From: an uncultured Subdoligranulum sp.
GTDB taxonomy: Bacteria > Bacillota > Clostridia > Oscillospirales > Ruminococcaceae
NCBI RefSeq assembly: GCF_963931595.1
Contig: NZ_OZ007030.1
Span: forward strand, 2,100,481 to 2,164,480
Direction: 5' to 3'
Length of the DNA: 64,000 bases
A program made the translations under genes and the position numbers. This document shows, piece after piece, positions 27,349 to 35,092 of the stretch. The first letter of the stretch is position 1, and every line of letters starts with the position of its first letter. Below the pieces are notes generated by a model, which ran no database searches, was not told the DNA's origin, and worked only from the letters and a program-made list of their open reading frames with translations.

Positions 27349-28843
27349 TGTTCAAGCTGTCGCTTGTGGCGGCTATGGTGGTGATCATCAAATCCACCAC
27401 ACGCCGCTTGTCATCAAAAGATACATTCTCCCAGGTATCGAGGTAGCCGGAAATCTGGCTGACCTGTTCCGGGCTGATGGCCTCCACAGTCAACTCCGCT
27501 ATCCTTGCCAGAAGTTCCTGCTTGCGCCCGTCCAGTTCCGCTATCTTCACATTCACATAGGAGAACAGGACATTGTTTGCCCCCGTCAGACTGTCCACCA
27601 GCTTTTCAATCTCGCTGTCTACATGGGCAAGTTCCACTTGCAGGGCGGTGATTTTCGGGTTTGCCTTTGCCGCTTTCTTTTTTCCTGTCAGCGTCTTGTA
27701 GCTTGCCAGCTTCTTTACCATCTGCTGATAAACAACCGCTTCCAGTTCCGAAGTGATGATTTTCCCACAGCCAGGACAGCTTTTATTGTCCAGCCGTTTC
27801 GTGCAGCGGAGATACTGTTTGCCGGAGGGATTGTAGATACTCATAAGAGCATACCCGCAATTCCCGCACTTGATTTTTCCTGCCAGCCATGTGTGGGTGG
27901 CTTTCCGGGCAGACTGGATTTTCATGTTGTTCATCAGCTTCTTGCGGCAGGTCAGCCAGGTGTCGGAGGGGACGATACCCTCATGGGGAGCCAGTACCAG
28001 CATTTGGTCTTTTAAGTCGTTTTTCTTGCTGGCCTTTACATCTCGCCCTTGATACAGATAGCAGCCGTTCATGCCCGTAAAATCGGCAACGTCATTGACA
28101 ATGACTGTACCTTGACTTTTGAAAAATTCGTACACATCAAGGTCTGCCTGCACATAGACAGGATTGCGTAACATCTGCGCCAGCGTGGGGCGTATCAGCT
28201 CTTTGCCATGGAACAAAATCCCCTGTTCGGCAAAGTACCGGGTAATGTCCCCGTAGGAAGTTGTGGGCTGGGCGTACATCTCAAACATCAGCCGGATATT
28301 GGCCGCTTCCTCCGGGTTTACCACCAGCTTCTTTGTGTTGATACCGTCCATCTTGATAGGCTCCGTATGGAAGCCGTAAGGGGCTTTCCCGCCCATCTTA
28401 AAGCCCCGCTGACTGCGGGAGTAGTAAGCGTCCGTTACCCGCTTCTGTATCGTTTCCCGTTCAAGCTGGGCGAACACGATACAGATATTCAGCATGGCCC
28501 GTCCCATCGGCGTGGAGGTATCAAACTTTTCCGTAGAGGACACAAACTCCACATTGTACTGCTGGAACAGCTCCATCATGTTGGCAAAGTCCAGAATGGA
28601 ACGGCTGATACGGTCGAGCTTGTAAACCACGACCTTTGCAATCAAGCCCCGCTTGATGTCCCGCACCAGTTCTTGAAACTTCGGACGGTCTGTGTTCTTG
28701 CCGCTGTACCCTTTGTCTGTGTATTCCTTGCAGTTACCGCCTTTCAACTCGTATTTGCAAAATTCAATCTGGCTTTCAATGGAAATGCTGTCCTTTTTGT
28801 CTACCGATTGTCTTGCATAGATTGCGTCTATCCGATTGTTCAT
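27332..28843 (-). CDS. Large serine recombinase (integrase/excisionase of the element)
   Basis: 503 residues. The N-terminal resolvase domain has the nucleophile Ser13 in IYARQSVDKKDS, then KLDRISRS and GRAMLNICIVFAQLERE. The recombinase domain, a zinc-ribbon (CGNCGYALM with later CTKR and CPGCG) and a coiled-coil C-terminus follow, as in TndX/TnpX/phage-type large serine recombinases. It lies 34 bases inside the left end, reading towards the junction, the usual position. It is expected to cut both att sites at a 2-base core, and the sites read here fit AA. Confidence 0.95.
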   Translation of the reverse strand: MNNRIDAIYARQSVDKKDSISIESQIEFCKYELKGGNCKEYTDKGYSGKNTDRPKFQELVRDIKRGLIAKVVVYKLDRISRSILDFANMMELFQQYNVEFVSSTEKFDTSTPMGRAMLNICIVFAQLERETIQKRVTDAYYSRSQRGFKMGGKAPYGFHTEPIKMDGINTKKLVVNPEEAANIRLMFEMYAQPTTSYGDITRYFAEQGILFHGKELIRPTLAQMLRNPVYVQADLDVYEFFKSQGTVIVNDVADFTGMNGCYLYQGRDVKASKKNDLKDQMLVLAPHEGIVPSDTWLTCRKKLMNNMKIQSARKATHTWLAGKIKCGNCGYALMSIYNPSGKQYLRCTKRLDNKSCPGCGKIITSELEAVVYQQMVKKLASYKTLTGKKKAAKANPKITALQVELAHVDSEIEKLVDSLTGANNVLFSYVNVKIAELDGRKQELLARIAELTVEAISPEQVSQISGYLDTWENVSFDDKRRVVDLMITTIAATSDSLNITWKI

Positions 28844-28937
28844 ATTGTCGCTCCTTTTCTTAAAAAAGAAACGGAGCTGCTGACAGTTCTATTATACCGC
28901 CAGCAGCCCCGCAAATCAATGATGGGTTTGGAAAACC

Positions 28938-29150
28938 TTATGTCCCGGCTTCCTCACTCTCCCGCTTGTCGGCGTACTTGCGGAACACCTCATAAAGCTG
29001 CTGTTCCAGTTCCCGGCGTTTGGCTGCTTCCTGTTCCGGCGTGAACACCGGGGAGAGATTTTCCAGTGTGATTTCCTTTCCCTGAAAAGTCACGATTTCG
29101 ATTTCCTTTTTGTATCTGATATTACTTATAAGATCACCTTTCCTTTCCAT
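28938..29150 (-). CDS. Small hypothetical protein of the mobile element
   Basis: Up to 70 residues, overlapping the 3' end of the relaxase gene by 17 bases. The part from IVTFQGKEITLENLSPVF to the C-terminal KYADKRESEE looks conserved in style: a short strand and loop, then an acidic/basic helix (KRRELEQQLYEVFRKYADK). The ATG at 29150 has no ribosome site; a GTG at 29093 preceded by AAAAAGGA may be the true start. Function unknown. Similar small genes sit beside relaxases in Tn4451-like elements. Confidence 0.6.
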   Translation of the reverse strand: MERKGDLISNIRYKKEIEIVTFQGKEITLENLSPVFTPEQEAAKRRELEQQLYEVFRKYADKRESEEAGT

Positions 29151-30078
29151 GCTGCCGCTGTTGCCGTTTCAGTTCCGCTAAAATCTCCGGCGGGATACGG
29201 TCAACCAGCCGCCGCATATCGTCCAGTTCGCTTTTTAACTTCGCCCGTTCCATCGTGTCATTCATCTTGCCTTTTTCGCTGGCCTTTGCCCTGACTTCCA
29301 GCTTTTCATTTTCCGCTAACAAGTCATTGATTGTGACCTTGTATTTTTTCAGTTGCCCGGAGAAGTTCTCCATCTGCGGAAACCACTTTTTCAGCATGGA
29401 GAGGGCTTCCTCTTTCTTCTTTCCGGCGTTCAGCGGGGTAATGCCGGAGAGAACCGCTTCAATGGCCCTCGCCTGTTTGGAGAGGTTGACCGCCTGTTTG
29501 AACAGCCGGGTGGGGATATGCTTCCGGCCCGTCTTGCTGGCGCTTTCCCCACGCTCCAGGTCGGGGTACTGCTCCACCATACAGGCGTGAAAATCGTCCT
29601 GCCACTTCGTCAGATTGGCCCGGTTGCCGATAATTTCTTTGGCGCACAGGCGGTTGTCCTTTGTCAGCGGCACAAAGACCAAGTGCAGATGGGGCGTTTT
29701 TTCATCCATGTGTACCATAGCCGAAACGATGTTCTCCCGGCCCACCCGGTCAATGAGGAAGTCCGCCGCCCTCTGGAAGTAGGCCGCTATCTCCTTTGGG
29801 GACTTGCCCTTGAAAAACTCCGGGCTGGCGGTAATCAGCGTGTCCACAAACCGAGTGCTGTCCTTGCGGGTGCGGCATCTGGCCTGCTCGATGCGGCTCT
29901 GAATGAAATGGTAGTAGCGGCCATCCGGCTTGACGATGTGGAAATTGTACTTGCTCCGGCTGGTGTCAATGTCCGGGTTGCTGGCGTACTGCTCCTTTTT
30001 CCGTTCATGGTGGGCTTCCAGCGGCCCCGCCGGGTGGCCCTTGTGCTTCTCAAATCGCAAAATTGCGTGTTGTGCCAT
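29134..30078 (-). CDS. MobV-family relaxase (plasmid mobilization/recombination protein)
   Basis: 314 residues. The MobV/Pre domain shows NFHIVKPDGRYYHFI, then the metal-binding motif in HMDEKTPHLHLVFVPL and KWQDDFHACMVEQY. The C-terminal third is a Lys/Glu-rich coiled coil. MobV relaxases nick one strand at oriT and pilot it through a helper's secretion channel. A matching pMV158-type oriT is at 34731-34765 in the same element. The start has AAGGAG just upstream. Confidence 0.92.
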   Translation of the reverse strand: MAQHAILRFEKHKGHPAGPLEAHHERKKEQYASNPDIDTSRSKYNFHIVKPDGRYYHFIQSRIEQARCRTRKDSTRFVDTLITASPEFFKGKSPKEIAAYFQRAADFLIDRVGRENIVSAMVHMDEKTPHLHLVFVPLTKDNRLCAKEIIGNRANLTKWQDDFHACMVEQYPDLERGESASKTGRKHIPTRLFKQAVNLSKQARAIEAVLSGITPLNAGKKKEEALSMLKKWFPQMENFSGQLKKYKVTINDLLAENEKLEVRAKASEKGKMNDTMERAKLKSELDDMRRLVDRIPPEILAELKRQQRQHGKER

Positions 30079-30092
30079 TGAACTCCTTTCCC

Positions 30093-30156
30093 CATTCCAT
30101 TCCTTTCCGGCGGGTTTTCCCGCCGAAAATATCTCTGATAGGATTGGAATGGAATG
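30093..30156. repeat. Nested inverted repeats upstream of the relaxase gene
   Basis: CATTCCATTCC (30093-30103) pairs with GGAATGGAATG (30146-30156) and encloses a 7-bp hairpin CGGCGGG/CCCGCCG with a TTTT loop. A further 8-bp repeat CCGTACTT/AAGTACGG lies at 30207-30214 and 30241-30248. They fill the gap between the relaxase and the replication-initiator gene and may be operators or protein-binding sites. Confidence 0.55.
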
Positions 30157-30251
30157 AATGTAAATAGATGGTTTTAATCTCTGTATTTCTATATACCGTC
30201 AGATTTCCGTACTTCAAGAGGATTGATTTTCGTACTCGCCAAGTACGGTTT

Positions 30252-30647
30252 TCAGCCCTCCGGCGTACCATAACCGGATTTCTTGAAGTCGGTGTTTGGA
30301 ACCGCTTCATAGGATTTCGGGTAAATGCGGTTGGGTTTTCCACAGCCCTGTTTCTGGATTTCCACCAGCCCCGCATACTGCAACTCCCGCAGGGTGTTGA
30401 CCGCTTTCTGCCGCCCGCAGCGGAGCAAAGCGACCACCTCGCAGATGGGGTAGTACAGGTAGACCCGCCCGTACTCGTCCGCCCAGCCGTTCTTCCGGGA
30501 CAACTCCGCCCGGCGCAGGACAAAGGCATACAGCACCTTCGCTTCGTTGCTCAAGGGCTGGAATGTGGGTGCTTCAAAAAGGAAATTGGGGAGCCGGGTG
30601 AAACTGAACGCCTTTTCCGGCTGGTGAATATAAATCGTGTTTGTCAT
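30252..30647 (-). CDS. Replication initiator protein A-like, N-terminal domain
   Basis: 131 residues. Segments LPNFLFEAPTFQPLSNEAKV, LYAFVLRRAELSRKNGW and VVALLRCGRQKAVNTLRELQ match the RepA_N-type winged-helix domain found in plasmids and integrative elements of Firmicutes. Full-length RepA_N proteins are larger; here only the N-terminal DNA-binding module is present, so it may regulate rather than replicate. No clear ribosome site precedes the ATG. Confidence 0.8.
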   Translation of the reverse strand: MTNTIYIHQPEKAFSFTRLPNFLFEAPTFQPLSNEAKVLYAFVLRRAELSRKNGWADEYGRVYLYYPICEVVALLRCGRQKAVNTLRELQYAGLVEIQKQGCGKPNRIYPKSYEAVPNTDFKKSGYGTPEG

Positions 30648-30758
30648 AGCGTGTTTTGTGGACGGTTAGAGGCCCGTTTTCCGGGGCGAATGATAAATGA
30701 TACCAGCCGCCCCGGTTGAGGGCTTGCGGAGCCTTGCAAATCAAGGCTTTTCCCGCTC

Positions 30759-31172
30759 TTAACTGTCCACAGCAGACCTCCTTTTCCGTTCACTTTCTGT
30801 TTTCTGCCGCCTGTGAACTCTGGCGGCGCAGTCCGGGCAGTATTTGCCCCGGTTGGACTTCGGGACGAACACACCGCCGCACTCCGCACAGCGTTTCAAG
30901 TCCCTGTCCCGGTAAATCTCCGCTTCCAGCGTCCTGTCCAGCGGCAAGACCGCCCAGCGGAACCACTTGCAGCAGACGGAGAACGAAATCATCTGCGGAC
31001 AGGCGCAGGTGTCGCCATCGTCCAGCGCAAGGCAGTTTCCGTCCTCGCAGTTGCAGCACTCCCGGCGTATCAGGCCGCTGGCTCGTCTCTTCTGGGGCGG
31101 GGTTATGCGGTAGGGGGAGCCGTCCGGCCTGTGTTCCAGCGGCGGCAGGTGTTGATAGGGTCTTTTGCTCAT
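30759..31172 (-). CDS. Cysteine-rich VLP-domain protein
   Basis: 137 residues. The N-terminal part has clustered Cys (RRECCNCEDGNCLALDDGD, then CACPQ) and the AVLPLDRTLEAEIY motif that names the Cys-rich VLP family. A second zinc-finger-like segment, KRCAECGGVFVPKSNRGKYC and PDCA, is followed by a basic tail. The family is common in Firmicutes integrative elements; its function is unknown. GGAGG precedes the start. Confidence 0.82.
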   Translation of the reverse strand: MSKRPYQHLPPLEHRPDGSPYRITPPQKRRASGLIRRECCNCEDGNCLALDDGDTCACPQMISFSVCCKWFRWAVLPLDRTLEAEIYRDRDLKRCAECGGVFVPKSNRGKYCPDCAARVHRRQKTESERKRRSAVDS

Positions 31173-31307
31173 GCGTCCCTCCGTTTTCTTTGGCGTGTTC
31201 TGTTTCCAAGGTGCTTGTCCATCGATGAACTATCCCAAGTCTACACCTTTTTGACCGCCTGTGCCGTATATCCAAGAGGTAGGAAATCAGCCTGAAAAAC
31301 TCCCTAT

Positions 31308-31335
31308 TTCCACGCTCTCGGATTTGTGATATAAT
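31308..31335 (+). promoter_or_regulatory. Predicted promoter of the small unknown gene
   Basis: TTCCAC, 16 bases, TATAAT. Confidence 0.5.
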
Positions 31336-31400
31336 CAAAAAAAGATAAAAGACAAATTCAGGTTTCTGGTCTTCTTGCACAAAATAAAGGAGGAGCTATT

Positions 31401-31664
31401 ATGCAAATTGTTTATATTCCAAGCGAATCAATGTCTGTTCAAGGTAAAAAAGATGAAATCTATAAAAGATATGGGAAAGACTGGAATATTAGAGAACAGG
31501 GAGGAGGTAACGGAAATTGGTTGTTGACCAGAAAAAGTGATGTGCTTGTAGATGGAAAAAGTTATCGTACTTTTGTACTTGAACACTACGGTAAATCCAA
31601 GCTGACAGCGAAGCTTGTTGATAAATTTCGTGAAGATGTAGCAAATGGTAAAATAAAACTGTAA
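31401..31664 (+). CDS. Unknown 87-residue protein in the mobile element
   Basis: Not recognised. The protein (starting MQIVYIPSESMSVQGKKDEI) is basic, soluble-looking, and contains DWNIREQGGGNGNWLLTRKS and two Lys-rich helices at the C-terminus. AAAGGAGGAG lies 6 bases before the ATG, and a promoter and terminator frame it, so it is very likely expressed. Its DNA is AT-rich compared with its neighbours, suggesting a separate origin within the element. Confidence 0.75.
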   Translation: MQIVYIPSESMSVQGKKDEIYKRYGKDWNIREQGGGNGNWLLTRKSDVLVDGKSYRTFVLEHYGKSKLTAKLVDKFREDVANGKIKL

Positions 31665-31672
31665 ATGCCTAT

Positions 31673-31717
31673 GCCGTTATGCTATGAGCATAGTACATAG
31701 CATAACGGCTTCTCTTT
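31673..31717 (+). terminator. Terminator-like hairpin after the unknown gene
   Basis: Perfect 14-bp stem GCCGTTATGCTATG/CATAGCATAACGGC with a 9-base loop, then TTCTCTTT. The T-tract is weak, so it might instead be an operator. Confidence 0.55.
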
Positions 31718-31742
31718 CGTTGAGCTAGCAAGGAGGGTGAAT

Positions 31743-32543
31743 ATGTCTTTATCCATACAAGAGCGATTAAAAGACCTACGTGTGGAGCGTGGCTTGACGC
31801 TGGGGCAGCTTGCGGAGCAGACCGGGCTTTCCAAGTCTGCGCTGGGCAGTTACGAAACGGAAGACTTCAAGGACATCAGCCACTATGCCCTTATCCGGCT
31901 GGCGAAGTTTTACGGTGTGACCGCTGATTATCTGCTGGGGCTGTCTGAAATGAAAAATCACCCAAACGCCGATCTTGCAGACCTGCGTTTGAGTGATGAA
32001 ATGATTGACCTGCTGAAAAGCGGGAGGATAGACAATACCCTGCTGTGTGAGCTGGCGGCGCACCCGGATTTCCCCCGGCTGATGGCTGACCTTGAAATCT
32101 ATGTGAACGGAACGGCACTGAAACAGGCGCAGGGTGCAAACGCCATAGTGGACACGATGAGCGCAACTGTTATAAAAAAGCATAATCCTGGCATGAGTGA
32201 TACGCAGTTAAGACAGCTTATCACCGCCCATATTGATGAGGACGAGTTTTGCCGCTATGTGATACAACGGGACATAAACGGGATTGCCCTTGCTCTGCGG
32301 GAAACACACAAGGACGATTTTTTCAGCGTCCCAGAGGATAACCCGCTAAAAGAAATGCTGGAAACTGCTGGTGAAATCGTCAGCCAGGACAGCGACACGG
32401 AACAAGCGTACTTGGCGTTTATCTGCAAACGGCTCAAGCTGAATTTTAGGAAGCTGTCAGTAGAAGAACGGAAGTGGCTGAAAAAGATTGCGGAAAAATC
32501 CGACTTGCTGAAGAATCCAAAACCGCAGAGAGGACGAAGATAA
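31743..32543 (+). CDS. Xre-family transcriptional regulator
   Basis: 266 residues. The N-terminal Xre helix-turn-helix (LKDLRVERGLTLGQLAEQTG, then LSKSALGSYE) is followed by YALIRLAKFYGVTADYLLGL and a long mainly helical C-terminal domain. The start at 31743 has AGGAGG 6 bases upstream; the GTG at 31737 abuts that site. It is probably the regulator of the element's transfer, excision or efflux genes. It converges with the efflux gene. Confidence 0.88.
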   Translation: MSLSIQERLKDLRVERGLTLGQLAEQTGLSKSALGSYETEDFKDISHYALIRLAKFYGVTADYLLGLSEMKNHPNADLADLRLSDEMIDLLKSGRIDNTLLCELAAHPDFPRLMADLEIYVNGTALKQAQGANAIVDTMSATVIKKHNPGMSDTQLRQLITAHIDEDEFCRYVIQRDINGIALALRETHKDDFFSVPEDNPLKEMLETAGEIVSQDSDTEQAYLAFICKRLKLNFRKLSVEERKWLKKIAEKSDLLKNPKPQRGRR

Positions 32544-32545
32544 AA

Positions 32546-32597
32546 AATGCCTGAACGGCGGTTCTGGTTTTTCAGAACCACCATCCAGGCATTTTGT
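32546..32597. terminator. Bidirectional terminator between Xre and efflux genes
   Basis: Two nested stems, AATGCCTG/CAGGCATT and GGTTCTG/CAGAACC with a GTTTTT loop, with A-runs before and T-runs after, so it can work on both strands. Confidence 0.8.
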
Positions 32598-32623
32598 TTA
32601 GTAATAGAAAAAGGTGCAGTTGA

Positions 32624-33844
32624 TTATTGCGTATTGTCAATCTCTCTCAAACCGGGTAGTAAAAATACGGCAAGCGCAACGATGATAATGCCAATTCCGC
32701 AAATGACAAACCATTTCTCAACTCCCAGCCGCTCCGCCAGAGGCCCGGAAATGACAAGGCCAAACGGCATGGCGAGGGAAGCGGCGCTTGTCAGTAGAGA
32801 AAAAACTCTCCCCAGATATTCTGGTTTGACCGTTTCTTGAAAAATCGCATTTTGCACACCGTAAAATGGAGCGGAAATTCCCATAACAGTACAGCACACA
32901 ACAAAGACAAGAAATGCGTCTGGCGGCAAAAGCCCGGAGAGCATATTGCTAACGCCCATCAGGAGAACGGAAAGACCGATGGTGTACCGCCGTTTCTTAA
33001 AACCGCCCCAAATGCTCAGAATGACTCCGCCAAGCAGCATACCAACCGCAAAAGCAATTTCAGCGGCAGAGGCATGGGCCGGTGTTCCTTTGAAGTATGA
33101 CATACAGATGAGAGGAAAAAGCGTACTGATTGGCATATAAAAGAACATATAAATTACACCAATCCAGAGCAGAGCAAAGAGGCCCCTGTTTTGCTTTAAT
33201 ACCACATACCCCTCTTTCATATCCTGTAAAAACTGTTGTCTTTTCGTTTCTGGACATAGTTCAGGCGTTGGTATGGACGAAATCGCAACAGTCACACAGG
33301 CAAGGATTGCACCCACAATATCTAACAATATAATTGCATTAAGAGGCCAAACAGCATATAAAAACGCTGCGGCAGCTGGACTGATAATCGCACTTACTGC
33401 TTGCATGGTCTGCGTGTAACCAGCGCATTTTGTAAGTTCCTCTTTTGGCACAATCATAGGTGTTGCTGCGCTGAATGCTGGAGAATGAAAAGCAGTTCCC
33501 GCACTTCGGATTAACAGGACAACCATAATAGACCATACGGGCAATTCCATGTAAAACGCCACCAGCGCCAGAATACCGCCAGCGGCGGCAATTATCAAAT
33601 CCGCACCAATCATTACGCTTTTACGGCTGTGCCGGTCAACAAAAGCACCTGCAAACGGGCCTAAACAGGCTTGCGGCAAAAATCCAATCAGTGTTGCCGC
33701 CGTCAATATGATTGCAGAATTAGTTTTCGCAACCAAATAAAAGATAATGGCCATTTGCAAAATACCGCTGCTAATAAAGGATATTGCTTGTCCGGCAAGA
33801 AGTGTAAAATAAGTTTTTCTCCATGAATTGTTGTTTTGGGTCAT
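32624..33844 (-). CDS. MFS efflux transporter, MefA-like
   Basis: 406 residues, 12 predicted membrane helices. Several stretches closely match the macrolide efflux protein MefA as I know it: GADLIIAAAGG, MELPVWSIMVVLLIRS, LTKCAGYTQ, VFVVCCTVMG and KPEYLGRVFSLL. It therefore probably expels a macrolide or related drug, but the exact substrate is not proven. The start at 33844 follows AAAAAAGGAGG. It is the only evident cargo of the mobile element and has a long leader with an attenuator-type hairpin. Confidence 0.85.
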   Translation of the reverse strand: MTQNNNSWRKTYFTLLAGQAISFISSGILQMAIIFYLVAKTNSAIILTAATLIGFLPQACLGPFAGAFVDRHSRKSVMIGADLIIAAAGGILALVAFYMELPVWSIMVVLLIRSAGTAFHSPAFSAATPMIVPKEELTKCAGYTQTMQAVSAIISPAAAAFLYAVWPLNAIILLDIVGAILACVTVAISSIPTPELCPETKRQQFLQDMKEGYVVLKQNRGLFALLWIGVIYMFFYMPISTLFPLICMSYFKGTPAHASAAEIAFAVGMLLGGVILSIWGGFKKRRYTIGLSVLLMGVSNMLSGLLPPDAFLVFVVCCTVMGISAPFYGVQNAIFQETVKPEYLGRVFSLLTSAASLAMPFGLVISGPLAERLGVEKWFVICGIGIIIVALAVFLLPGLREIDNTQ

Positions 33845-33890
33845 AATGCGAACCTCCTTTTTTATTGCATTGTTCCTTTGTTTCTGCAAT

Positions 33891-33930
33891 AAAAAGCAGG
33901 CGTTGTCCCACAGAGAGGGCAGACGCCTGC
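33891..33930 (-). terminator. Leader attenuator of the MefA-like gene
   Basis: On the minus strand, an 8-bp stem GCAGGCGT/ACGCCTGC with an inner CCC/GGG pair, followed by TTTTT. It lies about 47 bases before the start codon, inside the leader. A 14-codon frame (minus, 34033 to 33989, starting MMVGFFCVRMQRNT) lies upstream but has only a weak ribosome site. Confidence 0.6.
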
Positions 33931-34119
33931 ATAACAACAAAGCACGAAAAAACACCACGATACAGTTCAAAGACTGCTCGTGTCAAACCTACGTGTTCCT
34001 TTGCATACGCACGCAAAAAAAGCCCACCATCATGTGGAAAGGTACTTCTACTTTTTATTGCTTATTAGCGTACACAAATTAACACACGTAAGCCTCCTTC
34101 CAATCTCAAACTGTCGCAC

Positions 34120-34149
34120 AGTATAACACACATCCGATAGACTTGTCAA
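34120..34149 (-). promoter_or_regulatory. Predicted promoter of the MefA-like gene
   Basis: On the minus strand, TTGACA, 18 bases, TATACT, giving a leader of about 265 bases. A second, weaker candidate (TTGACA, 18 bases, TATCGT) is at about 33957-33986. AAGGAGG followed by GTG TGT TAA lies at the start of the leader. Confidence 0.65.
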
Positions 34150-34720
34150 CCATTTTTAACCTTGTTTTCCATCTTGTTTTTCCATCTCTTACGGGCAGTA
34201 GCAAAGCCAGGCGAGCCAGTCAACGGTCAAGATGAACGGCGCTTTCAGCGCCGCCGTTGACAGTCTCGCCCGTCTTTGCTAATGGGTAATCAAGGCGGGA
34301 AAGCCATTTTAGGGCTTTCCCGCCCATTTCAATTTTGGGAGAAGAAAGGCCCCAAAATGAACGAGTGCGGCCAAACACTTTTAGGGATTGGCCACCTTGT
34401 CCACCCATCCAGCGGGGCGGCGGGGAACGGTCAAGGCCGGGCGTCAGCCCATTCATTTCAGCCTTGACGGTTTCCTGCCGTCCTGCTACTTTTCCCGGAG
34501 TGTGGCCACACATCTGGTCACGGTGTCCAGAGCTTTGGGACTTTTTGTCCCATAGGCCGGGGGCGGAGGACGAGGGACGGGGGCTTTCATAATACGCCCT
34601 GTCTGCTGCTGAAATCAGCCCTTTGTTTCCGGCTTACCAGCCCCAAACAAAGCCCTGCTTTCCTGCCGCGTCAAATGCCCTTGCCCTCCCCGGCGGCAAC
34701 GGTATTTTCAGGGCAACGCC
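34150..34720. other. Gene-free region rich in inverted repeats
   Basis: No convincing gene. A multi-part inverted repeat at 34201-34279 pairs GCAAAG, GGCGAG, TCAACGG and GGCGC with GCGCC, CCGTTGA, CTCGCC and CTTTGC in mirror order. A perfect 12-bp hairpin GGCGGGAAAGCC/GGCTTTCCCGCC lies at 34294-34324. GTCAAGGC/GCCTTGAC lies at 34430-34468, and a 12-bp palindrome GTGTGGCCACAC at 34500-34511. The motif AACGGTCAAG occurs at 34223 and 34426. The region lies next to the oriT and may hold a replication origin or relaxosome sites. Confidence 0.6.
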
Positions 34721-34730
34721 GACAGAGCGT

Positions 34731-34765
34731 ATAACACACTACACTTTGCTCCGCAAAGTCGTGTG
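34731..34765 (-). other. oriT: Origin of transfer, pMV158/MobV type
   Basis: On the minus strand, a hairpin ACTTTGC/GCAAAGT (loop GGA) is followed by TAGTGTGTTAT. The MobM nick site of plasmid pMV158 is TAGTGTG/TTA, also placed after a hairpin ending in AAAGT. The predicted nick here is between 34735 and 34734 on the minus strand. The relaxase of the matching family is encoded at 29134-30078. Confidence 0.8.
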
Positions 34766-34872
34766 CCAAATGGGGCGCTGCCCCCTTTGGAAACCCCCGC
34801 AACAAACAGGTGCTATGCACCCAGCCGGGAGCATAGCGCCGTTTGTTGTCAGCAGCCCGTTTCACGGTCTGC

Positions 34873-34899
34873 GTGTAGTTCCTTGTAAACTGACCTAAA
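34873..34899 (-). repeat. Right attachment site (attR) of the integrated element
   Basis: GTGTAGTTCCTTGTAAACTG (34873-34892), ACCT, then the core AAA at 34897-34899. It is the inverted copy of the left terminal repeat with one mismatch in 20. Confidence 0.85.
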
Positions 34900-34984
34900 A
34901 AACGATAAAAAGATAGCAGAATACATCCGGCGCCAGTTAGAAGAAGACCAGGCAGGCGAACAGCTGACAATGGGAAACTTCTAA
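34900..34984 (+). pseudogene. tnpA: IS200-family transposase TnpA, 3' fragment
   Basis: Encodes NDKKIAEYIRRQLEEDQ and on to TMGNF, stop, the C-terminal helix expected after GYYVDTAGK in IS200-type TnpA. It stays in frame with the 5' fragment when the inserted element is removed at the AAA core. It has no start codon of its own. Confidence 0.9.
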
Positions 34985-35092
34985 ACAGCTCGTTTACGGG
35001 CGGCAAGTAGCAATCCTTCGCGGCTGGCAGGCCGTACCAACGCGACGTGACGCGTGCGCTAGTATTCCAGGGTTTCACCCGTCTGTGCAAAA

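Larger units (their letters stand above)
27275..34898. mobile_element. Integrative mobilizable element, about 7.6 kb
   Basis: Bounded by 20-bp imperfect inverted repeats and inserted in tnpA of the IS200-type element. It encodes a large serine recombinase next to its left end, a MobV relaxase, a replication-initiator-like protein, a Cys-rich VLP protein, an Xre regulator, a small unknown protein and a MefA-like efflux pump, with a pMV158-type oriT near its right end. No type IV secretion genes are present, so it would depend on a helper for transfer. Its coding GC is visibly lower than that of the flanks, a sign of recent arrival. Confidence 0.88.

Noticed and set aside
30252..30647. A complete autonomous plasmid replicon in the element
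   Set aside because: Only an N-terminal initiator-like module is present, with no full-length Rep protein and no iterons recognised, so independent replication is not supported.
34200..34720. CRISPR-like array in the repeat-rich region
   Set aside because: Repeats are inverted, unequal and unevenly spaced, with no spacers of constant length and no cas genes.
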